Source of the DNA: Minisyncoccota bacterium
Lineage (GTDB): Bacteria; Patescibacteriota; Minisyncoccia; UBA6257
NCBI GenBank assembly: GCA_028694995.1
Contig: JAQVJU010000004.1
Coordinates: forward strand, 1-36,067
Reading direction: 5' to 3'
DNA: 36,067 nt
Positions 16,556 to 26,654 of the stretch are shown here, piece by piece; position 1 is the first letter of the stretch; the number at the start of each line of letters is the position of its first letter. A program made the translations under genes and the position numbers. The notes below the pieces were generated by a model. The model ran no database searches. It was not told the origin of the DNA and worked only from the letters and a program-made list of their open reading frames with translations.

Positions 16556-17813
16556 ATTCTCTCATTATTAATTGTGCTTCCATTGTATCCATGGTTTCCA
16601 TAGCCACAGACACTAAGATTAGAAGTGAAGTCCCGCCTATGGCAAATGTTGTAATCCCAGTAAATTGCTGCATTAATATTGGCAAAATAGCAATAATGCC
16701 TAGAAAAACAGCGCCAAACAAAGTAATCTTATTACTCGTATTCATCAAAAACTGAGTTGTGGTTTTCCCAGGACGATAACCAGGAACAAAGCCGCCTCTT
16801 TTCTGAAGATTCTCTGCTATAGATTCTGGATTAAAAGAAACCATTGTATAGAAAAAAGTAAAAAGAAAAACCAATCCAAAGTAAAGCAATAAATACACCC
16901 ATGACCCTTGATTGAAATTCTTAAAAAGCAAAGCAATTTTCAACAACCAAGGATTTTGAGAACCTGACAGAAATTGACTTATCATTTGAGGAAACATCAA
17001 TATGGAAAGGGCAAAAATAATTGGAATCACTCCAGCCTGATTAATTTTCAAAGGCAAATAGGTTGAAGCCCCGCCATATATCTTTGTGCCCCTAACCTGT
17101 TTAGCATAACTCACTGGAATCCTTCTTTCACCACCAGAAATAAAAACAACACCGATAATAATCATCAAAGCCACGGCAAAAAAAGCAATCATATTTGGCA
17201 TTCGAGAAGGATCAACAGTCACAATAGTTTGTAAAATCTCCCTGGGAAAATCTATCACAATCCCAGAAAAGATTATCAAAGAAATACCATTACCTAATTT
17301 TTGTTCGGTTATCAATTCCCCTATCCACATCAAAAACACTGAAGCGGTAATAATAATAACCAAGCTCCTTATCAAATCCAAAGGACTAGCGATAATAATA
17401 ACTCCCTGCCTATTTAATAAATTTAAAAACCCAAATCCCTGAACAGCTGCCAGAGGAATGGTTAACAAACGAGAATATTGCATATATTTGGCCCTTTCTT
17501 TTTCTGTGCCTTCATAAAACAATTCTTTTAAACTCGGAAAAATCATTGTCAATAATTGCATGATAATTGAAGCGGTAATAAAAGGACTAATACCTAATAA
17601 AGCTATGGAAATATTTTTAAAAGCGCCTCCGGTAAAAACATTAAAAAGACCAAATATTTGATTTGAACTTAAGAAAAGTTGTAATTGATTTACATCTACA
17701 TTAGGCAAAGGAATTGTTGCCATAATTCTAAAAACCACTAATAAAAGAAAAATATTTAATATTTTTTTTCTTAAATCAGGCGAGCGCAATAAAGATAAGA
17801 ATAATTTAAACAT
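16542..17813 (-). CDS. secY: Preprotein translocase subunit SecY
   Basis: 423 aa; ALGISPFITASIIMQLLT, GGERRIPVSYAKQVRGTKIYGG, YLPLKINQAGVIPIIFA, ENLQKRGGFVPGYRPGK. Confidence 0.99.
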   Translation of the reverse strand: MFKLFLSLLRSPDLRKKILNIFLLLVVFRIMATIPLPNVDVNQLQLFLSSNQIFGLFNVFTGGAFKNISIALLGISPFITASIIMQLLTMIFPSLKELFYEGTEKERAKYMQYSRLLTIPLAAVQGFGFLNLLNRQGVIIIASPLDLIRSLVIIITASVFLMWIGELITEQKLGNGISLIIFSGIVIDFPREILQTIVTVDPSRMPNMIAFFAVALMIIIGVVFISGGERRIPVSYAKQVRGTKIYGGASTYLPLKINQAGVIPIIFALSILMFPQMISQFLSGSQNPWLLKIALLFKNFNQGSWVYLLLYFGLVFLFTFFYTMVSFNPESIAENLQKRGGFVPGYRPGKTTTQFLMNTSNKITLFGAVFLGIIAILPILMQQFTGITTFAIGGTSLLILVSVAMETMDTMEAQLIMREYEIS

Positions 17814-17818
17814 TGTAT

Positions 17819-18262
17819 TTATTTTTGAATTTTCCCTCCAGCCTTTTCTATGGCTTCTTTGGCTTTTTGGGAAACTAAAAGATTTTTAATTGTATAGCTT
17901 TGAGTTAAAGGCATACTGCCTAATATTTTAACCAATTGTTGTTTGCTTTTCATTCTTAAAAGCAATCCTGCCTTTTCTAATTTTGCCGGAGTAATTATTC
18001 CTCCTTGAGGAAAATGAGTCACTATACTTTCTAATTTTACAATAACTGGAGATTCTTTTAAAGGGCTAAAATGAACCCCTCTTTTTTTAGGAAATTTTAA
18101 TATCATCTCTCTTATCTGAGGTTTTATCTTAGCGCCAGCTCTGGATTTTTGTCCTTTTTGCCCTTTGCCTGAATAACCTCCTCTTTTACCACCACGACCA
18201 ACTCTTCTTTTCTTTTTCTGAGAAGATTTAGTATTTATTCTACTAAGCTGGTGTATTTGCAT
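17819..18262 (-). CDS. rplO: 50S ribosomal protein L15
   Basis: KKKRRVGRGGKRGGYSGKGQKGQKSRAG; spc operon position. Confidence 0.96.
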   Translation of the reverse strand: MQIHQLSRINTKSSQKKKRRVGRGGKRGGYSGKGQKGQKSRAGAKIKPQIREMILKFPKKRGVHFSPLKESPVIVKLESIVTHFPQGGIITPAKLEKAGLLLRMKSKQQLVKILGSMPLTQSYTIKNLLVSQKAKEAIEKAGGKIQK

Positions 18263-18767
18263 GGTTTTTATCTGATTTTACTATTGGTTTTTTCTCTTTT
18301 TCCAGATTCTTTAATTTAGACAAGGCTAAAATAGTAGCCCGAGCATTATTAATCGCATTACTAGTATTGCCTAAAATCTTAGCAATCGCATTAGGCACAT
18401 TAGCCAGTTTTAATACAGTTCTCGCTGCTCCACCAGCAATAATCCCTTTTCCTTCCCTAGCTGGTTTAATAATCACCTTTGCTGCCTTGTATTTGGCTGT
18501 AATCTCATGAGGAATAGTTTCATTAACTATCGGTACTGTAATCAAGTTTTTTTTAGCTTTAGTACTTGCTTTTTGTATTGCCTGAGAAACATCTTTGCCT
18601 TTATCAACGCCAACCCCAACTTGGTTTTTTTCTTTATCACCCACTACAACTGTAGCTCGAAAACTCAAACGTTTACCCCCAGCCACAACCCGGGTCACCC
18701 GAGCAATATCCAAAACAACCTCTTCCATCTTGTTTTTATCAAATTGTCTTTTTTTTACAAATGCCAT
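18243..18767 (-). CDS. rpsE: 30S ribosomal protein S5
   Basis: RVTRVVAGGKRLSFRATVVVGDKEKNQVGVGVDKGKDV...IIKPAREGKGIIAGGAARTVLKLA. Confidence 0.98.
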   Translation of the reverse strand: MAFVKKRQFDKNKMEEVVLDIARVTRVVAGGKRLSFRATVVVGDKEKNQVGVGVDKGKDVSQAIQKASTKAKKNLITVPIVNETIPHEITAKYKAAKVIIKPAREGKGIIAGGAARTVLKLANVPNAIAKILGNTSNAINNARATILALSKLKNLEKEKKPIVKSDKNHANTPA

Positions 18768-18777
18768 AATGTGTAAT

Positions 18778-19134
18778 TTAAAATATTAAACCTCCTTTTC
18801 TGGCTTTTTCTGCCAAAGCCTTTACTCTACCTTGATATCTATACCCTGCTCTATCAAAAACAACTTTTTGTATTTTTTTTGCCTTGGCTTTTTCCGCTAT
18901 CAATTCACCTAATTTTTCTGCTATTTCTGTTTTTTTACTTTTATCCTTGGTTTTAATTTCAGAATCAATCACTGAAACAAGAGTTTGTCTTTTTTCATCA
19001 TCAATAATCTGCGCTGAAATATGCCTATTTGATTTAAAAACACAAAGACGAGGTCTTTCTTTTGTCCCTTTAATCTTTGCTCTGACTTTTTTATGTCTTT
19101 GTTGTCTTTGTTTTTGTTTAATCTTTGTTGTCAT
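18778..19134 (-). CDS. rplR: 50S ribosomal protein L18
   Basis: [35 protein letters not shown]...[26 protein letters not shown]. Confidence 0.97.
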   Translation of the reverse strand: MTTKIKQKQRQQRHKKVRAKIKGTKERPRLCVFKSNRHISAQIIDDEKRQTLVSVIDSEIKTKDKSKKTEIAEKLGELIAEKAKAKKIQKVVFDRAGYRYQGRVKALAEKARKGGLIF

Positions 19135-19148
19135 TTTATTTTAAAAAA

Positions 19149-19694
19149 TTATTCTCCAGAACCAACAACTTTCTTACCAGCTTTTCTCAAGATTTTCTCT
19201 CCAACATAATAAATACCCTTACCTTTATACGGCTCTACTGGTCTTTTTGATTTAATCAAAGCGGCTAATTGACCTACCTTTTCTCTAGATATTCCACTAA
19301 TGGTAATGATGTTTTTTTCCACTTTAACTTCTAAATCTTCAGGTAAAGGAATGATAATTGGATGACTATAACCTAACTTTAAATTCAAATCTTTGCCTTC
19401 TATATTTGCCTGATAACCAACACCATTAATTTCTAATTGTTTGGTAAATCCTTCTTCTACCCCTTTGATTAAATTATCAATCCTTGATCTTAAAGTACCC
19501 CATCTTATAGCTGTATCTTTTTGCTGTTTAATCGGAGTGATATAAACCATATTTTCTTTTATTTCTGTATTAAAATCACCATTAAGACTTATTGAATCTT
19601 CGCCTTTTGGTCCCTTAGCTTTCATTTCTTTGTTTTCCAAACTCAGAGAAACAGTTTCTGGAACAATAATTGGTTTTTTACCTATTCTAGACAT
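19149..19694 (-). CDS. rplF: 50S ribosomal protein L6
   Basis: MSRIGKKPIIVPE...GVEEGFTKQLEINGVGYQA...KRPVEPYKGKGIYYVGEKILRKAGKK. Confidence 0.98.
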   Translation of the reverse strand: MSRIGKKPIIVPETVSLSLENKEMKAKGPKGEDSISLNGDFNTEIKENMVYITPIKQQKDTAIRWGTLRSRIDNLIKGVEEGFTKQLEINGVGYQANIEGKDLNLKLGYSHPIIIPLPEDLEVKVEKNIITISGISREKVGQLAALIKSKRPVEPYKGKGIYYVGEKILRKAGKKVVGSGE

Positions 19695-19721
19695 AATTGT
19701 TTTAAATTCAATTAAATAAAA

Positions 19722-20138
19722 TTACCATATTTCTAATAAAACTTCGCCTCCCATTTTTAATTTCTTTGCTTCCAAATCAGCTAAAACTCCTTTAGAAGTT
19801 GATAAAATCCTAATCCCCAGTCCTTTTTTAAAAGGCCAAATCTCTTTTGATTTCAAATATACCCTCTTAGAAGGCTTGGAAATTCTTTTTATTTCTGAGA
19901 TTTTAGGTTGACCATCTTTATCATACTTAATTTGAATTTCAATAAATTTCTTATCCATTCCTGATTGAGAGTTTTTTGTTTTTTTCTTTACTTGCTCAAT
20001 TCCTTGAATATATCCATGCTTTAGCAAAGCCTTAAGAATCTCCATCTTTATCTCAGAATAAGGAACCAGAACGGTTGTTTTTTTAACCGCTTGGGCATTG
20101 CGAATCCTTGTTAACATATCAGCTATTGGATCTGTCAT
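19722..20138 (-). CDS. rpsH: 30S ribosomal protein S8
   Basis: MTDPIADMLTRIRNAQ; ISKPSKRVYLKSKEI; GLGIRILSTSKGVLAD. Confidence 0.97.
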   Translation of the reverse strand: MTDPIADMLTRIRNAQAVKKTTVLVPYSEIKMEILKALLKHGYIQGIEQVKKKTKNSQSGMDKKFIEIQIKYDKDGQPKISEIKRISKPSKRVYLKSKEIWPFKKGLGIRILSTSKGVLADLEAKKLKMGGEVLLEIW

Positions 20139-20170
20139 ATATATTAGTGAATTAAGATATTAAAATAAAT

Positions 20171-20356
20171 TTACCAACTGGATTTTTTAACTCCAGGAAT
20201 CTTTCCCTGAGTGGCTAACTCTCTAAAGCAAATGCGACAAAGACCAAAATCTCTCATATAGGCTCTGGTCCTTCCGCAACGCCAACATCGCCTCACCTTA
20301 CGTGAAGAATATTTGGGTTTTTTTCTTGATCTTGCGATTACTGATTTTTTGGCCAT
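20171..20356 (-). CDS. rpsN: 30S ribosomal protein S14, zinc-binding form
   Basis: 61 aa; [25 protein letters not shown] with 2x CxxC; overlaps the L5 gene end. Confidence 0.96.
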   Translation of the reverse strand: MAKKSVIARSRKKPKYSSRKVRRCWRCGRTRAYMRDFGLCRICFRELATQGKIPGVKKSSW

Positions 20357-20904
20357 AATAAAGGAAATCCTAATAATTTATATAATTCTATTGCTTGCTC
20401 TTTATTTTTTGCATTAGTGACAAAAGTCACTTCCAAACCAAATATTGGAACATTTTGTATTTGCCCTGTTTCTGGGAAAACGCTAAATTCTCTAATACCA
20501 TAACTTAAATTCCCTTGTCCATCAATGTTTTTTAAAGGAATACCCCAGAAATCTCTTGTTCTTGGCAAAACCAAATTAATAAATCTGAATATAAAATCTT
20601 CCATTCTTTGTCCTCTTAAGGTGACTTTTAAACCTATGGGCATACCTTCTCTAAGTTTAAAACTGGCAATTGATTTTCTAGCTGGTCTTATTGATGGTTT
20701 TTGTCCAGTAATCATTGCCATTACTTCAGAAATTTTTTCAACTAACCCCTTATTATCTTTAGAGGCAATTGTTAAACGACCAATGCCAACATTAACCACA
20801 ACCTTGGTAATCTTAGGTACGGCTAAATCACTAGCCAGATTAAACTTCTTTTTCATTTCTGGCACTACTGTTTTATTAAATTGGTTTTTATAATCAAATT
20901 TCAT
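20338..20904 (-). CDS. rplE: 50S ribosomal protein L5
   Basis: KVVVNVGIG...[34 protein letters not shown]...[10 protein letters not shown]. Confidence 0.98.
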   Translation of the reverse strand: MKFDYKNQFNKTVVPEMKKKFNLASDLAVPKITKVVVNVGIGRLTIASKDNKGLVEKISEVMAMITGQKPSIRPARKSIASFKLREGMPIGLKVTLRGQRMEDFIFRFINLVLPRTRDFWGIPLKNIDGQGNLSYGIREFSVFPETGQIQNVPIFGLEVTFVTNAKNKEQAIELYKLLGFPLLWPKNQ

Positions 20905-20909
20905 AAAAT

Positions 20910-21218
20910 TTATGCTATTTTAGAATTGCATTTTTTACAAATCCTATACTTATTCTTGCCGTCTTTTATAAAATTAACCCGGGTTGGTTTTTTACAATGA
21001 GGACAAATCAACATCACATTAGCTCGGGCAATCGGACGAGGCACAGATATAATTTCACCTTTTTCTCCTGTTTTTTTTGCCCTTTGAATTTTTTTTACCA
21101 AATTCAAAGACTCAACAACAACCTTATCTTCAGAAGGCAAGGTTTTTATAATCTTTCCTGTTTTTCCCCTATCTTTACCTTTTTTTATTATTACTAAATC
21201 TCCTTTTTTAATATTCAT
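20910..21218 (-). CDS. rplX: 50S ribosomal protein L24
   Basis: KKGDLVIIKKGKDRGKTGKIIKTLP; C-terminal CPHCKKPTR...CKKC zinc ribbon. Confidence 0.96.
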   Translation of the reverse strand: MNIKKGDLVIIKKGKDRGKTGKIIKTLPSEDKVVVESLNLVKKIQRAKKTGEKGEIISVPRPIARANVMLICPHCKKPTRVNFIKDGKNKYRICKKCNSKIA

Positions 21219-21224
21219 AATTTT

Positions 21225-21593
21225 CTATACTAATTCTGGGGCTAAAGCCGCTACTTTGGTAAATCCTTTTTCTCTTATTTCTCTTGGAATTGGTCCAAAA
21301 ATACGATTACCTACTGGCTCTTTCTTGTCATTAACAATAACTGCTGCATTTTCATCAAAGCGGATATAGCTTCCATCTTTTCTACGAAAAGCTTTTTTTT
21401 GTCGCACAATTAAAGCCTTGACCACTGCTTTTTTCTTTATCTCTTTTCGAGGTTCAGCAACCCGGACCGAAGCCACTACAATATCACCTATCTGAGCATA
21501 TCTTCTCTTGCTACCTCCTAAAACTTTAAAACAGCGAACTATCTTAGCGCCACTATTATCAATAACCTTTAAAATTGTTTGCGGTTGAATCAT
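21225..21593 (-). CDS. rplN: 50S ribosomal protein L14
   Basis: [27 protein letters not shown]...[44 protein letters not shown]. Confidence 0.99.
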   Translation of the reverse strand: MIQPQTILKVIDNSGAKIVRCFKVLGGSKRRYAQIGDIVVASVRVAEPRKEIKKKAVVKALIVRQKKAFRRKDGSYIRFDENAAVIVNDKKEPVGNRIFGPIPREIREKGFTKVAALAPELV

Positions 21594-21600
21594 TTTGACT

Positions 21601-21861
21601 TTATAAAATATTGATGACTTTCCATCTTTTATCTTTAGAGATCGGCCTTGTTTCTTCTATAATTACCTTATCACCTATTTGACATTGTTTTTTCTCATCA
21701 TGAGCTTTAAAATTCTTAAAAACCTGAAAGTGTTTTTTATACTTAGGATGCAATTTCAATCTTGAAACTTTAACCACTACAGTCTTTTCCATTTTATTTG
21801 AAACAACCTCTCCTTTTAGAGTTCTCTTCTTGCTTTTAGGTTTATTTGTATTTTTCTCCAT
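21601..21861 (-). CDS. rpsQ: 30S ribosomal protein S17
   Basis: [31 protein letters not shown]...[23 protein letters not shown]. Confidence 0.97.
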   Translation of the reverse strand: MEKNTNKPKSKKRTLKGEVVSNKMEKTVVVKVSRLKLHPKYKKHFQVFKNFKAHDEKKQCQIGDKVIIEETRPISKDKRWKVINIL

Positions 21862-21865
21862 AAAA

Positions 21866-22066
21866 TTAATCTATAATTTGAGATTTTTCATTTAGAATAG
21901 TTAAAATACGAGCAATGTCTTTTTTTAAAACACGCACTAGACGCACATTCTTTACCTTACCGCTAGCTAAATTAAATCTCAACTCTCTTAATTTCTTTTG
22001 AGATTCAGAGAGTAATAGATTTAACTCTTCGTTTGATTTCTGACGTAAGTCTTTAGTTTTAACCAT
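21866..22066 (-). CDS. rpmC: 50S ribosomal protein L29
   Basis: [40 protein letters not shown]...IARILTIL. Confidence 0.95.
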   Translation of the reverse strand: MVKTKDLRQKSNEELNLLLSESQKKLRELRFNLASGKVKNVRLVRVLKKDIARILTILNEKSQIID

Positions 22067-22084
22067 TGTTTGTTTTAAAATTCA

Positions 22085-22495
22085 TTACTTCTTAACAATA
22101 GATGTTTTTATAGGTAACTTGGAATTAGCCAAACGAAAAGCCTCTTTAGCTTTAGCAAAAGAAACTCCATCTATTTCAAAAAGAATCCTTCCTGGTTTTA
22201 CTGGACAAACATAAAATTCCACTGCTCCTTTGCCCCCGCCCATAGGCACTTCAGGAGATTTCCTAGTTATCGGCTTATCTGGAAACACTCTCATCCAAAC
22301 CTTACCTTCTTTTTGCAAAGACCTAGCAATGGCCCTTCGTGCTGATTCTATTTGCTGTGAAGAAAGCCAAGTTTCTTCTAAAGCCTTTAAACCAAAACTG
22401 CCAAAGGTAATATGAATCCCTCGAGTATCTCTTTGACGGAATCTGCCTCGTCCTTTGTGCGTCTTTCGATGTTTTACTTTTTTTGGCATTAACAT
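22085..22495 (-). CDS. rplP: 50S ribosomal protein L16
   Basis: MLMPKKVKHRKTHKGR...FGSFGLKALEETWLSSQQIESARRAI...VWMRVFPDKPITRK...GGGKGAVEFYVCPVKPGRILFEIDGV. Confidence 0.98.
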   Translation of the reverse strand: MLMPKKVKHRKTHKGRGRFRQRDTRGIHITFGSFGLKALEETWLSSQQIESARRAIARSLQKEGKVWMRVFPDKPITRKSPEVPMGGGKGAVEFYVCPVKPGRILFEIDGVSFAKAKEAFRLANSKLPIKTSIVKK

Positions 22496-22508
22496 AGCAT
22501 TTCAATAA

Positions 22509-23165
22509 TTAAATCTTATTATCTTCTGACTGAGAAAACTTTTCTCCCTTATTAATCCAAACCTTAATTCCAATCGTACCATAAGTGCAATGAGCCTCAG
22601 CTTTTCCATAATCAATATCTGCTCTTAAAGTAGAAAGAGGCAATGTGCCTTGTTTTAACCATTCATTACGAGCTATTTCTATTCCATCTAATCTACCAGA
22701 AACCATAATCTTAGCTCCAAAAACTTTTTTATGCTGCATTATCTTGCTTAATTGTTGCTTTAACACTCGCCGATAAGGCATTCTCTTTTCTATATCTTCA
22801 GCAATATTTTGAGCCACCACTTGAGCTGAAATTTCCGGGTGTCTCACTTCTTCTACGGAAATATTAATATTCAAATCAGTTTTCAAAATCTTTTTAAGAC
22901 CTTTTTGCAAAGCTTCAATGCCTTGTCCTTGACGCCCTATTAAAAGACCTGGTCGGGCAGTGGCAATAATAATTTTAATATCCTTAGTTTTCCTTTCTAT
23001 GATAATAGACTCAATTCGGCTAGCCTTTGCTTTTTTAAAAATAAATTCTCTGATTTTATGATCTTCTTCTAATAATCTGGCTGCGTCTTTCAAATTAAAC
23101 CATCGGGATTCCCATCCTTTATTCAAGCCTAACCTATAAAACTTTGGATTAATTTTCTTTCCCAT
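22509..23165 (-). CDS. rpsC: 30S ribosomal protein S3
   Basis: MGKKINPKFYRLGLNKGWESRWF...IATARPGLLIGRQGQGIEAL...MVSGRLDGIEIARNEWLKQGTLPLSTLRADIDYG. Confidence 0.98.
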   Translation of the reverse strand: MGKKINPKFYRLGLNKGWESRWFNLKDAARLLEEDHKIREFIFKKAKASRIESIIIERKTKDIKIIIATARPGLLIGRQGQGIEALQKGLKKILKTDLNINISVEEVRHPEISAQVVAQNIAEDIEKRMPYRRVLKQQLSKIMQHKKVFGAKIMVSGRLDGIEIARNEWLKQGTLPLSTLRADIDYGKAEAHCTYGTIGIKVWINKGEKFSQSEDNKI

Positions 23166-23186
23166 AACTAAATGTTAAATTCTTTT

Positions 23187-23729
23187 TTAAATTGCTTTAC
23201 GACGAAAAACTTTTTTCTTTGCTATTGCTCCCTCAGATGCTTTTTTCTCTATTCTTTTTTCTGCTTTTTTAAACTGAGATTTTTTGATTTTAGATTCTTT
23301 AATTTCTTTTGTTCCCTTTGTTTCTTTTTCTTGATCTTTAATAATCTTTTTATCTTTTTCTGCTTTATCTATTCCTTTCTTTGTTAAAGTCTTGCCTTTA
23401 ATTTCATCTAAGACAATATGGACATGAGAGGTTCTTTTTTTAATTGTATAAGCTGCGCCTCGAGCTCGAGGACGCCATCTTTTCAAAGACGGACCTTCAT
23501 CCACTCTGGCTATCTTTACATAAAGATCGTCTTTATTCAACTGAAAATTATTCTCTGCATTAGCAATTGCTGATTTTAACAATTCTAAAACAGGTTGACT
23601 GCTTCTTTTAGGAAGGTGAATCAACTGTTGTTCAGCGTCTTTAGCTGACAATCCTTTTATCAACTCAGTGACTAAACGAGTTTTCCTAGGACTAATTCTC
23701 AAATATTTTAAAGAAGCTTTTACTTCCAT
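23187..23729 (-). CDS. rplV: 50S ribosomal protein L22 with long Lys/Glu-rich C-terminal extension
   Basis: LKYLRISPRKTRLVTELIKG...VDEGPSLKRWRPRARGAAYTIKKRTSHVHIVL, then about 65 aa of charged low-complexity sequence. Confidence 0.96.
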   Translation of the reverse strand: MEVKASLKYLRISPRKTRLVTELIKGLSAKDAEQQLIHLPKRSSQPVLELLKSAIANAENNFQLNKDDLYVKIARVDEGPSLKRWRPRARGAAYTIKKRTSHVHIVLDEIKGKTLTKKGIDKAEKDKKIIKDQEKETKGTKEIKESKIKKSQFKKAEKRIEKKASEGAIAKKKVFRRKAI

Positions 23730-23754
23730 ATCTCTTTGTTTTTAAAAAGTTTTA

Positions 23755-24087
23755 TCATTTTTTATCTGTCTTGGTTTTATCTGTTGTGGCCCCAGTTGGT
23801 GTTCTTGCTTTCATTTCTAATTCTTTCTGCATTCTGCCACCATGTCGAACAAACTTACGAGTCGGAGCAAATTCACCTAAACGATGACCAACCATTTCTT
23901 CTCTGGCCTCAACATCAATAAAAGTCCTTCCATTATGAACTTGGAAAACAAAGCCAACCATCTCTGGAGTAATCATTGAATCTCTAGACCAAGTTTTAAT
24001 TGGAGTCTTATCTCCAGATTTTATCTTGGATAATTTTTTTAATAATTTTGGATGAACGTAAGGACCTTTTTTTAATGAACGCGCCAT
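23755..24087 (-). CDS. rpsS: 30S ribosomal protein S19
   Basis: [18 protein letters not shown]...[54 protein letters not shown]. Confidence 0.98.
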   Translation of the reverse strand: MARSLKKGPYVHPKLLKKLSKIKSGDKTPIKTWSRDSMITPEMVGFVFQVHNGRTFIDVEAREEMVGHRLGEFAPTRKFVRHGGRMQKELEMKARTPTGATTDKTKTDKK

Positions 24088-24102
24088 AATATTAAAAATT
24101 TA

Positions 24103-24930
24103 TTATTTTTTCTTTCTTCGGCTTACTATAAATTTATCAGAATATCTTTTCTTTTTCCTTGTTTTCTTTCCTCCAGTTACTTTACCATAAATATTCTTTG
24201 GTCTTCTAGTGCCTCTTTGAGTTCTTCCTTCTCCACCACCATATGGATGATCAACTGGATTCATCGCTGTGCCTCTAACTTTAGGCCTTCTGCCTAAATG
24301 ACGAGAACGCCCCGCTTTACCAAGACTTACCATCTTACGCTCCACATTAGAAAGTTGACCTAAAGAAGCATAATATTGGTTTGAAATTTTCCTTATCTCT
24401 GAAGAAGGCATTTTAAAATGCGTATGAACACCATCTTGAGCAACCACTTGAGCAAAAGAACCAGCAGATCTGGCTAATTTACCACCAGCACCTGATTTAG
24501 TCTCTATATTATGCACAAAAGCGCCAACAGGAATATTTTTCAACATCATCCGATTACCTTTTTTTAAAGGAGTTTTTTCATCACAGATAATCTTACTACC
24601 TTCTTTTAATCCTTGAGGAGATAAGATATAACCCCAAGCCCCATCAGCATATGAAATCAAAGAAATAAAAGCCGAACGATTAGGATCATATTCTATACTC
24701 TTTACTGTGCCTGGAATTCCTTTTTTTTCTTGTCCAAAAAAAATCTCGCGGTAAAGTTTTTTACTTCCGCCTCCTTTATGACGCACTGTTATCTGTCCTT
24801 TAGATCTGCCAACATCTTTCTTTAAAGACTTGGTCAACTTTTTAAAAGGCTTTTCTGCTGTTAATACAGAATAATCACTAACTGAATAATGGCGTCTACC
24901 TGGTGTTTTTGGTTTATGTTTTTTAATCAT
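24103..24930 (-). CDS. rplB: 50S ribosomal protein L2
   Basis: KSKGQITVRHKGGGSKKLYREI-type region; GTAMNPVDHPYGGGEGRTQRGTRRPKNIYGKVTGGKKTRKKKRYSDKFIVSRRKKK. Confidence 0.99.
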   Translation of the reverse strand: MIKKHKPKTPGRRHYSVSDYSVLTAEKPFKKLTKSLKKDVGRSKGQITVRHKGGGSKKLYREIFFGQEKKGIPGTVKSIEYDPNRSAFISLISYADGAWGYILSPQGLKEGSKIICDEKTPLKKGNRMMLKNIPVGAFVHNIETKSGAGGKLARSAGSFAQVVAQDGVHTHFKMPSSEIRKISNQYYASLGQLSNVERKMVSLGKAGRSRHLGRRPKVRGTAMNPVDHPYGGGEGRTQRGTRRPKNIYGKVTGGKKTRKKKRYSDKFIVSRRKKK

Positions 24931-25343
24931 ATTCCTAATTCTATTTTTTGCCCCTCTTTTAAGGTTACAATCATTTTTTTATTGCCTTTCTGAATACTTT
25001 TTTGAGTTCTCCATCTTTTTGTTTTCTGGGGCGCTTTTAATGTGTTTATTTTTAAAACTTTTACTTTATAAATACTTTCTATTGACTTTTTAACTTCATT
25101 TTTAGTGGCTCTTTCTTTAACTTCAAAAACATATTTATTCTCTTCTTGACCTAATAAAGTGAATTTCTCACTAAAATGAGGTTTAATTAAAATCTTGTGT
25201 TCTTTTGAATAACCTTTTGAAACCACAGGAGCACTTGTTTCTTTTTGAACATCAGAAGCCTTTGGAGAATCTTTCTTTTCCTGTTTTGGTTCTTTAGAAA
25301 CCTTTTTTGCTTGTTTTTTTGAAAAAATATTTAGAATAGCCAT
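24927..25343 (-). CDS. rplW: 50S ribosomal protein L23 with N-terminal charged extension
   Basis: LIKPHFSEKFTLLGQEENKYVFEVKERATKNEVKKSIESIYKVKVLKINTLKAPQKTKRW; about 45 aa low-complexity N-terminus. Confidence 0.95.
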   Translation of the reverse strand: MAILNIFSKKQAKKVSKEPKQEKKDSPKASDVQKETSAPVVSKGYSKEHKILIKPHFSEKFTLLGQEENKYVFEVKERATKNEVKKSIESIYKVKVLKINTLKAPQKTKRWRTQKSIQKGNKKMIVTLKEGQKIELGI

Positions 25344-25346
25344 TTT

Positions 25347-25991
25347 TTAATATTTTTTTTCTAATTCCATTAATCCTTTTGTTGAAAACAAAAGATATTT
25401 ATAATTCAAAAGATCTATTAAATTCATATTCTCTGTATTTATCACCTTAAGGTAAGGCAAATTTTGCGCTGACCTGAATAAATCTTTTTCTTGTGAATGA
25501 ATTACAAATAAAATACTGGGTATTTTCTTTTTTTCTCCAATAATATTCTTGCAAAGACTGTCTATCATATTTGTCTGTGGTTTTTCCATTTCTACACTTT
25601 CTATAACCTTAATCTCTTTATCTCTTAATTTCTGAGACAAAACCATTTTAAATGCTTTTTCTTTGACTTTCTTATTAATCTTTTTCTTACCTCTTTCTTC
25701 TTTAGTCCTAGGCCCAAAAGTAACTCCTCCTCCTTTCCAGAGAGGTGAACGAATAGAACCATGACGAGCCCTGCCAGTTCCTTTTTGAGCCCAAGGTTTT
25801 CTGCCACCACCTCTAATTTCTGAACGGTTTTTTGCAAAAGCCAAAGGCTCTCTCTGATTGCTAACCAAATCCTTATACACTTGTAAAACAAGAGGTTTAT
25901 TAAGTTGTTCATTAAAAACCTTTGAAGACAATTCTATTTCTTCCTTGGTCTCTCCTTTTAAATTATAAACTGGCGCTTTCATTTTAACCAA
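25347..25991 (-). CDS. rplD: 50S ribosomal protein L4
   Basis: [40 protein letters not shown]. Confidence 0.98.
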   Translation of the reverse strand: MVKMKAPVYNLKGETKEEIELSSKVFNEQLNKPLVLQVYKDLVSNQREPLAFAKNRSEIRGGGRKPWAQKGTGRARHGSIRSPLWKGGGVTFGPRTKEERGKKKINKKVKEKAFKMVLSQKLRDKEIKVIESVEMEKPQTNMIDSLCKNIIGEKKKIPSILFVIHSQEKDLFRSAQNLPYLKVINTENMNLIDLLNYKYLLFSTKGLMELEKKY

Positions 25992-26568
25992 TAATTTTTA
26001 ATAATGAATTTCTTCTACCAGGAATAGCTCCTTTTAAATAGAGAAGATTTTTTTCTGGAATAACTTTTATCACTTTAACATCTCTTAAAGTTATCTGTTC
26101 AAAGCCCATCCTGCCTGGCATTTTTTTACCTTTGGCCACTCGTTGAATTCCAGTTTGCCCAATTGAACCTGGTGTCCTTAACTGATCTTTTGTTCCATGA
26201 CTGGCTGAAGCCCCTTTAAAACCATGCCTTTTGACCACTCCTTGAAAACCTTTTCCTTTGCTTTTCCCTGTTACCCTTACCTTATCGCCTTCTTGAAAAA
26301 CATCAACTTTAATTTCATCACCTATCTTTAAATTATTCACCTCCGCTTCATTTAATTTATTCTTTTCTAAATTAAATTCTTCCAGCCATGAAAATCTATT
26401 ATTTTTTTTATTAAAACCCACTTGAATAGCTTGATAGCCATCTTTCTCTTTGGTTTTTAATTGAGTAATTTCAACCGGACCCGCTTGGATAATTGTTACC
26501 GGAACAACATTGCCCTGCTCATTAAAAACCTGGGACATTTCCAATTTTTTAGCTAAAATGATCTTCAT
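25984..26568 (-). CDS. rplC: 50S ribosomal protein L3
   Basis: [28 protein letters not shown]...[35 protein letters not shown]...GKKMPGRMG. Confidence 0.98.
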   Translation of the reverse strand: MKIILAKKLEMSQVFNEQGNVVPVTIIQAGPVEITQLKTKEKDGYQAIQVGFNKKNNRFSWLEEFNLEKNKLNEAEVNNLKIGDEIKVDVFQEGDKVRVTGKSKGKGFQGVVKRHGFKGASASHGTKDQLRTPGSIGQTGIQRVAKGKKMPGRMGFEQITLRDVKVIKVIPEKNLLYLKGAIPGRRNSLLKIIG

Positions 26569-26598
26569 CTCTGTTTGTTAATTTAAATTCTTCATAGA

Positions 26599-26622
26599 AA
26601 AACTGGGCCCTAGCCCAGTTTT
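26599..26622. terminator. Hairpin between rpsJ and rplC (attenuator/terminator-like or processing site)
   Basis: AAAACTGGGC-CCTA-GCCCAGTTTT, perfect 10-bp stem, U-rich 3' side, in the 86-bp rpsJ-rplC gap. Confidence 0.6.
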
Positions 26623-26654
26623 CTTGACTTCATTCCAGACTAGATATTCCGGGC

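Noticed and set aside
18507-19144. Plus-strand ORFs antisense to ribosomal protein genes (also 20525, 20997, 22230, 23172, 23736, 27000, 27492, 28403, and similar elsewhere)
   Set aside because: Antisense to strongly supported conserved genes, low-complexity translations, no family resemblance or plausible initiation signals.
25625-25912. 95-aa minus-strand ORF in an alternative frame inside rplD
   Set aside because: The rplD frame is unambiguous; the other frame is an incidental open stretch.
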